Origin: UBA1268 sp002694955
GTDB lineage: Bacteria; Planctomycetota; Planctomycetia; Pirellulales; UBA1268
Reading direction: 5' to 3'
DNA length: 64,000 nucleotides
NCBI GenBank assembly: GCA_028066355.1
Contig: JALCBP010000002.1
Span: 1 to 64,000, forward strand
This document shows, piece after piece, positions 1 to 8,460 of the stretch. The position numbers and the translations under genes were made by a program. Position 1 is the first letter of the stretch. The number at the start of each line of letters is the position of its first letter. The notes below the pieces were generated by a model. The model had not been told where the DNA came from. It ran no database searches and was given only the letters and a program-made list of their open reading frames with translations.

Positions 1-2497
1 CACCTCGTTCTAGAAATAAATCTGGAAGACCCACAACGCGAGGGTTATTGGTTGCGAAAAGGTTTGCACAATTGGCATCATCGCCTTGATTAGTCCGGAG
101 AAGTGCAACAGTAGATTCGTCAAGAAGATTACGTTGATTCGTATTAAGACTTAGAAATTCACTTACAGATGGAACACTTGGATTGAGGCTAGTAGGACTT
201 GCAAATTTGGCAGCATAGGTCCATCCACCTGTTGGAGAATTTATGTCCTGCCAGTCTCCTGTATCCACTAACTCAAAACCCGATACAAATACAATGAGGA
301 ACTCTGCAAAACACACCATAAGAACAACAGAAAGGCTTCGCAACGGACGTCGCAAGACATTACGTCCAGCCAGTCCGATAAGTGAACTGACTGCTTTGCC
401 TGGTCGAAGCCAAAATGGGAAACTCGAAAGCCCCACACTAACGCCATGAAAAAGCCGCAAGGGAGGGAGGCTGCCAGTTCGTATTGCTGCTGTGAAAACA
501 GCTGTCACGGCAATGCACCCGGTTATGAGTGCTCCAAAAAAAAGTGTCGTCTTATCGGCGGTTACCCCAGTGAAAACATTGGCGGCCTCAGCCCCAACAC
601 CTCTCGCCCACGCCTCCCGCAACTGAGATAAGAGCACCCGCGACCACAATGGGCTCAAAAGTGTACCGACAAAAACACCAAGACACACTGGTATTCCTGT
701 AACGAACGTAAGTAATTTGGCAACTCGTCCTGGACGCCACCCGACTGCCGCAAGCACGCCGAGTGTTCGATGCTGTGAGGAGAGAAGTAACCCAAAACAC
801 AACCACAACAAAATAAGTGCAGCCACAACAAGAAAGCTTGAAAGCGTTAAAAAGAGTATTCCAAATGGTGTTGACCCTTTGGCAGCCACATTGGCACGGT
901 CTGCCAATCGACGAACCCCTAAGCCAACTGATTGCGGCGGAATAGCAGCAGCTAGTTCCAAAGCAAGCTTGTCCATTTTTTCTTGTGAAAGCGACGGCAG
1001 ATGCCACGCTGTCGTTTTTCCAAAGCGACTTCCCGCTATCTCTCGGGCCCTGACTAATGGCATAAACATTTTGGGCGCTGATCCAAACTGCTTCCAATAA
1101 CGATCGTCTTCGTCATGTGGTGCAGTAGTACGGACACGATCTCTTTCAAAAGGGAAGGGGGGATCCCAGTCGGCGATCGATTCTTCGTCAGTCACCCCTT
1201 TAACAGTTGGCACAACATCCTGAGATTGTGCCAGACCACTCATTTCTGCAATCCCAGCCACTCGACAATGATGAGTCAATTCGGTCACACTGCCATGTAT
1301 TGTTTCTGGAACAAATGAACGGAAACTTATTTCATCCCCCACAGAAACTCGACTTCCCTGCGCAGCAAGGTCATCGGCAAGCCATCTATTAATTATGACT
1401 TCATCCCCAATGGGCATAGGCAACAAAGTGCCATCTTCGTCGACAAGATCACCTACTGGATGAGATGGGCTCTGAATACCAAGAACAGTTGAGTACGGGA
1501 CGCTTGCTTTGGCTGACTCACTCTCCGTGTAGATCTCATTTGCTAGAAACACAAGAGATGGCACACCACCAAGGTCAGTCATTACCTGCTGAGCTGCATT
1601 GTCCACTGCTTCCTCAAGAACCAACCGACGACTCGTGAGACCTATCCAAGTCCCGTCTTCATAGCGCGTAAGCGAAAGCCCAATATCAGCCAACGACGGC
1701 TTTAAACATTGCTGCAGAATATCGACAAGGCCTTGTTGGCACCCGCCTCCTGTAAGAAAAACAGCATTTTGCTTTTCAGGCCATCCAAGTAGTTGTTCAG
1801 CGATGGCTAGAGAAACCAAGGCAACCCCAGCAGGTGGTTCTGTGGAAGAAAGCGAAAAGTCTCCAACGCTCCCCGAGGGCAAGATAGCGGTAAGATTCAT
1901 GCGTCGACTCCGACTAGAACCCTCACGGCGGCCAAGCGGCGTATCCGCAGGGACTATGGATTGCTCATTCATCCGAAGAACAATCGGATCGCCTACCTTC
2001 AACTCGAGAAAGTCCACGACTCGTTGACTTAGTTGCAGCCCTTTTTGCTTGGAGGCCGCTTTCGCATAATGAAGATCAAATGAACGGTCACAACCAAGAA
2101 GCGTAACGACAGTGGAGACACGTGGACGCCCCTCCGCAGCAGGTCGTTCAACTGTTATTTCTCCGACAATAGCAGGAATTAGTTCTGGCTCGCATCCTGG
2201 AAATTCGACGTCAACTTTTTGGTGAAAGGCCTCATACAATCGTTCTGAAAACTGCTTTTCAAAAGGCTGCTCGCCAACAATTGCGGCTACGATTCCTCCA
2301 AGGCGCTGGCTCGCCATCTGACGAAGCCTATGCCTTATTGAATCTCCAACTCCAAGGCTACCACTTATAACAATGGCAATAACTGCTGCTGTTCCGGCAA
2401 GAGCGGACAGTTGTGGTGACCATTGCCAGAGGCAACGAATGCCAAGACAACGGATAGAACGGATTGGCTGCGAAGTGCGCTCTAGAAATACTTTCAT
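1..2497 (-). CDS. FtsX/MacB-like ABC transporter permease (3' end outside the window)
   Basis: An open frame without stops runs from an ATG at 2497 down to base 1, so at least 832 residues are present and the C-terminus is missing. The N-terminus (about residues 30-50) has one hydrophobic segment followed by a very long extracytoplasmic region. Around residues 495-600 comes the typical FtsX block: a membrane segment, a short loop with the motif LGVLAAVGWRPGRV, and further membrane segments. A second, similar block follows near the left edge (motif GLAGRNVLRRPLRSLSVV). This matches the MacB/LolCE-type permease superfamily (ABC3 transporters). The start codon overlaps the stop of the upstream ATPase by four bases (ATGA), which implies translational coupling and one transporter. 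The substrate is unknown; lipoprotein or lipid extraction, or export, are family possibilities. The fold assignment is fairly sure, the exact subfamily is not. Confidence 0.85.
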   Translation of the reverse strand, partial: MKVFLERTSQPIRSIRCLGIRCLWQWSPQLSALAGTAAVIAIVISGSLGVGDSIRHRLRQMASQRLGGIVAAIVGEQPFEKQFSERLYEAFHQKVDVEFPGCEPELIPAIVGEITVERPAAEGRPRVSTVVTLLGCDRSFDLHYAKAASKQKGLQLSQRVVDFLELKVGDPIVLRMNEQSIVPADTPLGRREGSSRSRRMNLTAILPSGSVGDFSLSSTEPPAGVALVSLAIAEQLLGWPEKQNAVFLTGGGCQQGLVDILQQCLKPSLADIGLSLTRYEDGTWIGLTSRRLVLEEAVDNAAQQVMTDLGGVPSLVFLANEIYTESESAKASVPYSTVLGIQSPSHPVGDLVDEDGTLLPMPIGDEVIINRWLADDLAAQGSRVSVGDEISFRSFVPETIHGSVTELTHHCRVAGIAEMSGLAQSQDVVPTVKGVTDEESIADWDPPFPFERDRVRTTAPHDEDDRYWKQFGSAPKMFMPLVRAREIAGSRFGKTTAWHLPSLSQEKMDKLALELAAAIPPQSVGLGVRRLADRANVAAKGSTPFGILFLTLSSFLVVAALILLWLCFGLLLSSQHRTLGVLAAVGWRPGRVAKLLTFVTGIPVCLGVFVGTLLSPLWSRVLLSQLREAWARGVGAEAANVFTGVTADKTTLFFGALITGCIAVTAVFTAAIRTGSLPPLRLFHGVSVGLSSFPFWLRPGKAVSSLIGLAGRNVLRRPLRSLSVVLMVCFAEFLIVFVSGFELVDTGDWQDINSPTGGWTYAAKFASPTSLNPSVPSVSEFLSLNTNQRNLLDESTVALLRTNQGDDANCANLFATNNPRVVGLPDLFLERG

Positions 2498-3195
2498 GCC
2501 ACAAGGTGACCATCAAAGAGACGAAGGCGACGCCCTCGCGGACATCCAGCAACACGTTCTGCTACAGATTCATCATGAGTCACAACGCATAACAGACTTC
2601 CAGTTTCATCAACCAATTCATTAAGAAGTTCAACCACCTGTACAGCTGACTTCGAATCGAGCTGTCCTGTTGGCTCATCGGCCAGCAGCACCTTGGGGCA
2701 CAATAAAAGAGCCCGGGCTACAGCAACCCTTTGCCGCTCTCCACCAGAAAGCTCAGATGGAAGATGGTTCCACCGATTTTCTAACCCCACACGCTCTAAT
2801 AATGACTGGCCTCGCTGAACAAGAGAATCATCGACCTTTCCATCGGCCAACGATGGCAACAACACATTATCAAGGGCAGTGCACGATTCAAGCAGACAAT
2901 GATCCTGAAAAACAAAGCCAACATTATGATTCCGAAACTCCGCACGATTAGTTTCATTCAAGTCATATGGATTCACATCCCCGACGCATAAAGAGCCTGA
3001 GGTAGGTGGCTCAAGACCTCCTAACATGGCCAGCAGCGTACTCTTTCCTGAACCGCTTGGTCCCATCACAACAAGCCGTTCACCCTCACCACCAGACAGA
3101 CTGACACCTGAAACTATTTCTAGCGAACCCGAGGGCGTTGGATAAGACTTCGATAATAATTCTGCTTTAAGCACGAGACTGACGCCCCTGATCAC
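2494..3195 (-). CDS. ABC transporter ATP-binding protein, LolD/MacB type
   Basis: A 233-residue nucleotide-binding subunit that powers the permease encoded just downstream. Visible motifs are Walker A GPSGSGKS (residues 45-52), Q-loop Q97, signature LSGGE (149-153), Walker B VLLADEP (169-175) and an H-loop in VVTHDE. Spacing and length fit the LolD/FtsE/MacB class. The first codon taken here is GTG at 3195; another GTG at 3174 (residue 8) is an equally possible start, with AGGGGCG just before it. The gene follows the thioesterase by 22 bases and overlaps the permease by four, so the run rpsR, thioesterase, ATPase, permease is probably one transcript. The transported substrate cannot be read from the sequence. 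Confidence 0.93.
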   Translation of the reverse strand: MIRGVSLVLKAELLSKSYPTPSGSLEIVSGVSLSGGEGERLVVMGPSGSGKSTLLAMLGGLEPPTSGSLCVGDVNPYDLNETNRAEFRNHNVGFVFQDHCLLESCTALDNVLLPSLADGKVDDSLVQRGQSLLERVGLENRWNHLPSELSGGERQRVAVARALLLCPKVLLADEPTGQLDSKSAVQVVELLNELVDETGSLLCVVTHDESVAERVAGCPRGRRLRLFDGHLVA

Positions 3196-3217
3196 AAGAT
3201 CAAGGAATCCTTACTTG

Positions 3218-3730
3218 TTATTGAGCTGACAACTGATAAGCCGTCATACGCTCAGAAATACTAGCTGGAATGGTTACCGGAAACGGCTTCATTCCATGCC
3301 GCATGAGACAGCGAACAACAACCGCTCTTCCAAATGCGACAAGACTTCCCGAATTTTCAAAACGAAAACAATACGTGATACTTGAGTTACCTAGTTCGGC
3401 AACAGCAATAAAAACATCCAGCGTGTCACCAAACCGAACAGCCGCTTTATAATCTGCAGACACAGAAACACGAGGCCAACTCACCTCAATATGGCGTTCA
3501 GTTTTTTCTTCTGACTTGCCCTCTGGGAAACATTCTCTAAGAAGCCTTTCCCTGTCTTCTGGATCATTATCCACGACCCGTATACCAAGTTCTCTCAAAA
3601 ACTCGTGTTCTGTCGATTCCATCCAGAAAAAGAATGCAGAGAAATGAGCAATGCCTGCCGCATCTGTATCACGAAATTCAACGATCCTACGACACCTGAA
3701 CCACGAGTCTGAGCTAGGTTCACACGCCAT
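3218..3730 (-). CDS. Hotdog-fold acyl-CoA thioesterase (YbgC / 4-hydroxybenzoyl-CoA thioesterase family)
   Basis: A 170-residue single-domain protein. The segment at residues 18-31 with DTDAAGIAHF followed by the helix ESTEHEFLRELG is the hallmark of the 4HBT/YbgC hotdog family, in which the aspartate near the N-terminus is catalytic. Such enzymes hydrolyse acyl-CoA or aryl-CoA thioesters in the cytoplasm; the acyl specificity cannot be predicted here. It is slightly longer than the common 130-150 residues because of about ten extra N-terminal residues and an insertion around residues 55-75. It sits 14 bases after rpsR and 22 bases before the ABC ATPase gene on the same strand, an unusual grouping that suggests co-transcription more than shared function. 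Confidence 0.85.
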   Translation of the reverse strand: MACEPSSDSWFRCRRIVEFRDTDAAGIAHFSAFFFWMESTEHEFLRELGIRVVDNDPEDRERLLRECFPEGKSEEKTERHIEVSWPRVSVSADYKAAVRFGDTLDVFIAVAELGNSSITYCFRFENSGSLVAFGRAVVVRCLMRHGMKPFPVTIPASISERMTAYQLSAQ

Positions 3731-3744
3731 AAAAACCTACAATC

Positions 3745-4029
3745 TCAATCAGCAACATAAGGCAAAAGAGCCATAAAGCGCGCGCGTTTGATCGCCTGGG
3801 TTACAGCATGCTGACTAACAGCCGTACAGCCTGTTTTTCGTCGACCAATGATCTTCGCTTGCCGATTTACCATTTTACCAATGAGTTCGATATCTTTGTA
3901 ATCAACATACATCGGCCGAGGACGAACCCCATCGATGAAAATGGGGTCTCTCTTCTTTGCTTTAAGTTTTGGCTTCGCGCGTTTTCGTGGAACCTTTGAA
4001 AACTTTTTCTTACCGGGCATCGGGCTCAT
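3745..4029 (-). CDS. rpsR: 30S ribosomal protein S18
   Basis: A 94-residue basic protein with the S18 core: YKDIELIGKMVN, then RQAKIIGRRKTG, then the helix HAVTQAIKRARFMALLPY that ends the family. S18 binds the platform of the small ribosomal subunit beside S6. The N-terminus is a lysine-rich extension of about 25 residues. Two ATG codons (4029 and 4020) are three codons apart and either could start translation; no strong ribosome binding site is seen for either. The gene lies downstream of an RRM RNA-binding protein gene, separated by an assembly gap, rather than in the usual rpsF-rpsR-rplI cluster. It is followed closely by the thioesterase and ABC genes. Confidence 0.95.
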   Translation of the reverse strand: MSPMPGKKKFSKVPRKRAKPKLKAKKRDPIFIDGVRPRPMYVDYKDIELIGKMVNRQAKIIGRRKTGCTAVSQHAVTQAIKRARFMALLPYVAD

Positions 4030-4090
4030 CTAAATAATCTCACATCGTAGTTATTGCAAATCAACCAAAAACTATACCAAACGTCGAACA

Positions 4091-4300
4091 GACCGAATGA
4101 GTTCAGGTATCACCAACAAATGACACATTAGCTCACACAGCAGAANNNNNNNNNNNNNNNNNNNNNNNNNNNNNNNNNNNNNNNNNNNNNNNNNNNNNNN
4201 NNNNNNNNNNNNNNNNNNNNNNNNNNNNNNNNNNNNNNNNNNNNNGACCGAATGAGTTCAGGTATCACCAACAAATGACACATTAGCTCACACAGCAGAA
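4091..4300. repeat. Identical 55-base direct repeat flanking the assembly gap (copies 4091-4145 and 4246-4300)
   Basis: The 55 bases immediately left of the N run and the 55 bases immediately right of it are identical, beginning GACCGAATGAGTTCAGGTAT and ending ACACAGCAGAA. Exact identity over a length equal to a common assembler k-mer, placed exactly at both contig ends, points to two contigs that overlap and were scaffolded without being merged. It is probably not a biological repeat. If merged, the true sequence would hold one copy and no gap. Confidence 0.9.
4146..4245. other. Assembly gap (100 N)
   Basis: A run of exactly 100 N, the conventional size for a gap of unknown length. It lies in the non-coding interval between the RRM-protein gene and rpsR, so no coding sequence is visibly interrupted. 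An open frame running across it on the minus strand exists only because N is translated as unknown residues; after merging the overlap it would stop after about 49 codons. Confidence 0.98.
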
Positions 4301-4331
4301 GACAACGCATCTGTCGAATAAGCCGCCAGGT

Positions 4332-4380
4332 CCGTACTGCACGGGGAATTACCCAAATGGTAATACCCCGATTCATACGG
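4332..4380 (-). promoter_or_regulatory. Long imperfect hairpin downstream of the RRM-protein gene
   Basis: The inner stem (4342-4370) is CGGGG-A-ATTACC / GGTAAT-A-CCCCG around a five-base loop, with one A-A mismatch. An outer stem CCGTA (4332-4336) / TACGG (4376-4380) is separated from it by a symmetric five-base internal loop. The element begins 40 bases after the RRM-protein stop codon on the minus strand. No T-run follows, so it is not a standard intrinsic terminator. It could be an mRNA 3'-end stabiliser, a processing site or a protein-binding RNA element between this gene and rpsR. Confidence 0.6.
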
Positions 4381-4419
4381 GTTTTAAACTGAGCGTTTAC
4401 TCAAATCTGAAAACTGATT

Positions 4420-4776
4420 TTAGTACCGGTCGCCGTAGCCACCGCGACCACCACCGCCGCCGCCGCCATAACCGCGACCGCCGCCGCCGCCGTAACCGCG
4501 ACCACCGCCACCGCCACCTGAACGGGGTGTTCGCTCTCGTGCTTCATTCACAGTCAATGGGCGACCATTCATTTCGTGTCCATTAAGAGCATTTACAGCA
4601 GCCTGCATACCCTCATCGGATTCCATTTCAACAAATCCAAAACCGCGTGACCGACCGGTCTCACGATCTGAAATAACTTCCGCCGAGCTAACAGCACCAT
4701 GCTCAGCAAATAACGCCTCCAAGTCGGCAGACGTGGTCGACCATGGGAGGTTTCCCACGTAAATCTTCCGGGCCAT
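4420..4776 (-). CDS. Glycine-rich RRM RNA-binding protein
   Basis: A 118-residue protein with a single RNA-recognition motif (residues 3-80) and a glycine/arginine/tyrosine tail (residues 86-118). RNP2 is KIYVGNL (4-10) and RNP1 is RGFGFVEM (44-51), with the aromatic residues that stack on RNA. The architecture matches the cold-inducible glycine-rich RNA-binding proteins common in cyanobacteria and planctomycetes, which act as RNA chaperones. I place the start at the ATG at 4776, which begins MARKIYVGNLPW right at the domain. The open frame extends 46 codons further upstream but that extension shows no domain features. rpsR lies about 400 bases downstream; cyanobacterial relatives are often beside rpsU, so a ribosome link is a known theme. 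Confidence 0.92.
   Translation of the reverse strand: MARKIYVGNLPWSTTSADLEALFAEHGAVSSAEVISDRETGRSRGFGFVEMESDEGMQAAVNALNGHEMNGRPLTVNEARERTPRSGGGGGGRGYGGGGGRGYGGGGGGGRGGYGDRY
4423..4518 (-). repeat. Low-complexity GGC/CCG-rich tract encoding the Gly-Arg-Tyr tail
   Basis: On the plus strand the tract is a near-repeat of CCGCCGCCGCC units interrupted by ATAACCGCGACC. On the coding strand it gives runs of five to seven glycines separated by R-G-Y-G. Such tracts slip easily in replication and assembly, so the exact glycine count may vary. Confidence 0.85.
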
Positions 4777-5119
4777 AAACCTTGCAACCTCAAAACCATT
4801 GGGAGTTAGAAAAAATAAACGACTGTGACTCACGCCAAATGCACGAGACGCAACTCCCAAGCGATTCGGAGTGCTGACGTTGGTCTGTCGGACGACCATG
4901 TTGTAACACGCCAAATGGTTACTGCCAACTCAAAACCTCTAATTTAGACAATTTTTGGGCACAATTTTGACGATACAAAAACCCTATATTGTTCAGTTTT
5001 GGGGACTTTCACCGACCTGCTACACTACGTCCATGTGGGGGTATTCTTCGTTCATTTGACACTCACGAATCCCCATTTTCCTCTTATTTAACGAGTGGAA
5101 AATTGCCACCCACCCACCA
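4777..5119. other. Divergent intergenic region
   Basis: These 343 bases separate the divergently read RRM-protein gene (left) and the zinc-ribbon repeat-protein gene (right), so both promoters should lie here. The RRM-side leader may be long, because an in-frame open stretch runs to 4914. The part from 4930 to 5000 is AT-rich (TTTTTGGG, CAATATAGGG patches) but no convincing sigma-70 pair could be fixed by eye. Confidence 0.5.
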
Positions 5120-6319
5120 GTGCAGTTGAATTCATTAGTGAGTAATTTTCGCGAAACTTGTCCGCAGTGCGAGCAACCAATCTCCGTTGAGAAAGGTAAA
5201 GTCACAACATGCCTAGTCTGTAACGCCTCTCAAGTCCACAGCGACCCCGGGCCAGGGGAAATTTGGCGCCGCTGCCCAGTTTGCCACATTTTTTTCCAGG
5301 CGGCACCTCTCAAATCTCTTTCCTGTCCATACTGCCTCGGGAATCGTAATCTTCCAACAAACGATGGTTTTGATAAGTGGGTACCAGATGCTGCATTTCC
5401 GCAAGTCCATACGAATCGAAGTCAGTCAGGCACGCTCCCCGAGTCAACCCACAACACTCGCAGACCAGTTCTCCAATTATTCCTTGCCTTGTGGCAACCC
5501 TACCACGCTGCGATTGAACGATTTCTTGTGAAAATCTGGCCAACATCACTCTTCACTTTCACAGAAGAAGAGAGAAGGGCCCTCCGCTTGGCAACTCGTG
5601 GCTCGTACAGATTCTCACAGATCAATGACCCTCGCCTTGCAAAATGGTTAATCCACCACGGAGGGCCATCTGCAGTCGGTGACCTCAAAACAATCCAACC
5701 TGAAATAGCCAGACAGCTAGTCAAGACATCAGGTTCACTGAGGTTCGATAGCATCCAATATATTGATGAACAACTTGCGCAATGCCTTAGTCAACACAAT
5801 GGCCGCACTCTCTACCTTGATAATCTACATCACATTGATCTTGAAGTTCTCCAAATCCTGATCCGTCATGGTGGTCGGGGTCTTTCACTTGGCGGTATTA
5901 AAAATATTTCGCTGCAAGAGGCGTCTGTTCTTGCCACGTATCGTGGCCGCCTCGCTTTGAACAAGCTAGACAATCCGAACTCTGAGGTACTGGCAGCACT
6001 CGTTCAGCACATTGGCAAAAGCATGTCCCTTGGATCACTGAAAACGCTGTCCCGCCCGCAAGCACAACAACTCAAGAAGTACCGTGGCGATCTATATCTG
6101 CGAGGGATTCAAGAACTCCCTCCGGGCATCGACGCTGAATTCAGAGACTTTCCACAAAAAATTGTATTGATGCACCACGAGAGACGACCGAACCAGCCGT
6201 ACAATACGGTCGAAGATCATACCGAGGGTGCTATAGCACGCTTTGCACTTGGGATCTTAGCAGCCGTCTGCATGGCTGCGCTTTTCGCTCTACTTGTGGT
6301 TTCCTTGGGCAAATTCTAG
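5120..6319 (+). CDS. Double zinc-ribbon, leucine-rich-like repeat protein with C-terminal membrane anchor
   Basis: A 399-residue protein of unknown function. The N-terminus has two zinc-ribbon-like knuckle sets with the same spacing: C14-x2-C17-x13-C31-x2-C34 and C52-x2-C55-x13-C69-x2-C72. After a linker, residues about 178-345 form tandem repeats of 23-25 residues with the pattern L-x-L-x-x-(L/I)-x-x-I-x-x-x-x-(A/L)-x-x-L, for example SLGGIKNISLQEASVLATYR. The C-terminus (about 370-396) is one hydrophobic helix ending in GKF, suggesting a tail-anchored protein with the repeats in the cytoplasm. The start is GTG at 5120; a second GTG at 5138 is possible. The same repeat type occurs in the gene at 9175-9855. 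A protein-interaction scaffold is an inference from the architecture only. Confidence 0.75.
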   Translation: MQLNSLVSNFRETCPQCEQPISVEKGKVTTCLVCNASQVHSDPGPGEIWRRCPVCHIFFQAAPLKSLSCPYCLGNRNLPTNDGFDKWVPDAAFPQVHTNRSQSGTLPESTHNTRRPVLQLFLALWQPYHAAIERFLVKIWPTSLFTFTEEERRALRLATRGSYRFSQINDPRLAKWLIHHGGPSAVGDLKTIQPEIARQLVKTSGSLRFDSIQYIDEQLAQCLSQHNGRTLYLDNLHHIDLEVLQILIRHGGRGLSLGGIKNISLQEASVLATYRGRLALNKLDNPNSEVLAALVQHIGKSMSLGSLKTLSRPQAQQLKKYRGDLYLRGIQELPPGIDAEFRDFPQKIVLMHHERRPNQPYNTVEDHTEGAIARFALGILAAVCMAALFALLVVSLGKF

Positions 6320-6341
6320 CTAAGTAAAAAGATGGATACCG

Positions 6342-8237
6342 TTACCGGATCAATTCTGGAGAAAGCCAAAGACCCCAGTCAGCAGCTCTTCCGTCACCAG
6401 CATCTTCCGTCGCAAGGACCAATTCCTCGACTCCTGTCACATCAACATCAAAAGATTCTGTTTTTCCAGGCCGAATAATTGGTGAACGAAACATCTCTTT
6501 ATCATCTGCATAAATAATAAAGATAACCGATCCACCGGCTTGGCTTGGCAGACCGCATTGCCCCTTAAGTTGCCGCCACCTACCAGCAAGCGAGTACCGA
6601 TGCTCAGAAGGAGCATGTGCGTAAATGCCTGACTCGAATAGCTTCCCAGCTGACTCGAGAAATGGATTACTTCGTGGCAAGTTGTCATAGCTTGGTTCTA
6701 ACCAACCGACAACCGCACGAGTTGGCTTGGCTCTCGACAGAAGCAACGACTCAACTGAGTTTGGCACACGGTCAGTCCTCACTGTTGCTCTCAATTTTTC
6801 TCGGCCACGCAGAACTGCAACAGCATATCGCGAGGCCTCGTCATCTTCAGGCAAGGCCTGCCTTGCCGCTGCAACACCTTTCCCTGCCAACACATGAGAG
6901 AATTCCTGAAGGGCAAATAAAGAACTCATCGTTTTAACACCAACAACCCCATTGCCTGCAACGGCATACGGGAAGTGAGTAGCTGTTGTAGCACCATTAG
7001 CATGGCATGCAACAATCCTTAGAGCAGCTGGCTTTCCGGCTACCAGATCATCACAGACCAAAGTAAACTCGCCATCTTGATCAGGCGCTGTGGTAACCAC
7101 CCGTGCGTCGTAATCCTGCCGACCATCTGGATCAAGGTAACCAATGATCGCGTACACCGGCGGCCACCCCTCAACACAACCTGTAACGTGAAAAGCTCTT
7201 TGACCATCAATCGGCACAACTTTCAAATCACCAAAAGTCGATTGCCCATTGTTGGAAAAACCTTGTAGAGAATTGGAAAACTGAGGGTGAGAGGCAAGCC
7301 GAAGGGCATGGGCCCGAGAAAGAAAAGTCCCTCTCCCTTCACCCCGAATTTCATCTCCAAAGGTACGATTCCCGCTACCCATTAATGCTGTTCCTAATTG
7401 AGCCTCATCTGCACTCCCGCGACAATGTGGCAGACCGAGTGCATGCCCAAGCTCGTGAGCCATGCCACCAATGAAAATTGAATTGTGCTTTCCCAACGAA
7501 ATCCGACCATATTCCCCATCGGTAATCATAGGCATCTTGCGCGAAAGGTTCAGAACATCCAATTCTTCACTATCAAGCTGCCAGGCAACTCCCCTGCGCC
7601 AATCTCCACCGGCATAGTATGGACTTTTATGCGAAAACACTCCCTCCTTAGCATCCCACTCTGCAAGGTTTGTGAAAATCATGATTGTCTCCTGATCTAC
7701 ACGAACACCCTTTTCTCGAAGAACTATTGCGCACTCTTGTTTAATCCTCTGCCCATCCGATTTCTGATAATCACGCCAGTCGCCCTGGCCAACAACTTCG
7801 TGAATCACGAGGTTACCACTCGGCTGCACATCCAGATTAAATGAACGTTGACCAAGACCATGTCGCACCATCTCCTTTCGATAGAAGTCTTGAATATGCA
7901 GCATGATTCGCTGGAGGCGGTCACTATAATTTAAAGGAAAATCTCTATCGCGACATCGCCAGACAATTACATGGAGCACTCTGTCTTCTGAAGATGCCCC
8001 GTTCGCCTCCCATGACTCAAGAATCGCTCTTGAAATTGAGATATCTTTCCGAACATTTGTTTCCGAATGAACTGACAGCCCACTCATCGCCACCAAAGAC
8101 ACCAGCATCCCGACACAAACAAAACGCGAGACACTTATTTTTTTTTGCACATCGCCTTGCCTACTTGAAGTCGTAGTGAAGCTTTTACTATGTCTCCCAG
8201 GCATTCTTATAACAGCATAAAGTGCATTCCGACCCAT
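6342..8237 (-). CDS. Secreted metzincin-like zinc metalloprotease with C-terminal NPCBM-like domain
   Basis: A 631-residue protein. The hydrophobic segment at residues 38-53 ending near GLSVHSE looks like a signal peptide behind a long basic N-terminus; the ATG at residue 12 is an alternative start. The motif HELGHALGLPH (261-271) gives three histidine zinc ligands and the catalytic glutamate, and a methionine in ALMGSGN (about 286) fits the Met-turn of metzincins. The C-terminal 130 residues, with ESGIYAHAPSEHRYSLAG and later VEELVLATEDAGDGRAADWG, match the NPCBM carbohydrate-binding fold common in planctomycetes. The middle part may be another beta-sandwich. It is probably an exported protease acting on glycoproteins or at the cell surface, which is an inference. 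The gene converges with the repeat-protein gene to its left, whose stop is 22 bases away. Confidence 0.82.
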   Translation of the reverse strand: MGRNALYAVIRMPGRHSKSFTTTSSRQGDVQKKISVSRFVCVGMLVSLVAMSGLSVHSETNVRKDISISRAILESWEANGASSEDRVLHVIVWRCRDRDFPLNYSDRLQRIMLHIQDFYRKEMVRHGLGQRSFNLDVQPSGNLVIHEVVGQGDWRDYQKSDGQRIKQECAIVLREKGVRVDQETIMIFTNLAEWDAKEGVFSHKSPYYAGGDWRRGVAWQLDSEELDVLNLSRKMPMITDGEYGRISLGKHNSIFIGGMAHELGHALGLPHCRGSADEAQLGTALMGSGNRTFGDEIRGEGRGTFLSRAHALRLASHPQFSNSLQGFSNNGQSTFGDLKVVPIDGQRAFHVTGCVEGWPPVYAIIGYLDPDGRQDYDARVVTTAPDQDGEFTLVCDDLVAGKPAALRIVACHANGATTATHFPYAVAGNGVVGVKTMSSLFALQEFSHVLAGKGVAAARQALPEDDEASRYAVAVLRGREKLRATVRTDRVPNSVESLLLSRAKPTRAVVGWLEPSYDNLPRSNPFLESAGKLFESGIYAHAPSEHRYSLAGRWRQLKGQCGLPSQAGGSVIFIIYADDKEMFRSPIIRPGKTESFDVDVTGVEELVLATEDAGDGRAADWGLWLSPELIR

Positions 8238-8460
8238 CTCACTCTCCCAAGAATTTCACAGTATCGCTAGTGCAGAAGAGAACTCACAAGCAGATGCACC
8301 AGGACCCAACTACATGTATATGCCAAAACTTTTTGCGAGCATAAATCATTTAGATATATAAGTCACCAACTAGAAATCAAGACACTCAAGCCTCGCGCAA
8401 ACAGGCTGTTCCAGGAGACCGCTGCAGTGAAAGCTACTACTGCGACCTAGGAATTCTCGC

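Noticed and set aside
4128..4376. 82-codon minus-strand frame across the N gap
   Set aside because: It runs through 34 unknown codons. When the 55-base overlap is merged it shortens to about 49 codons without any recognisable feature.
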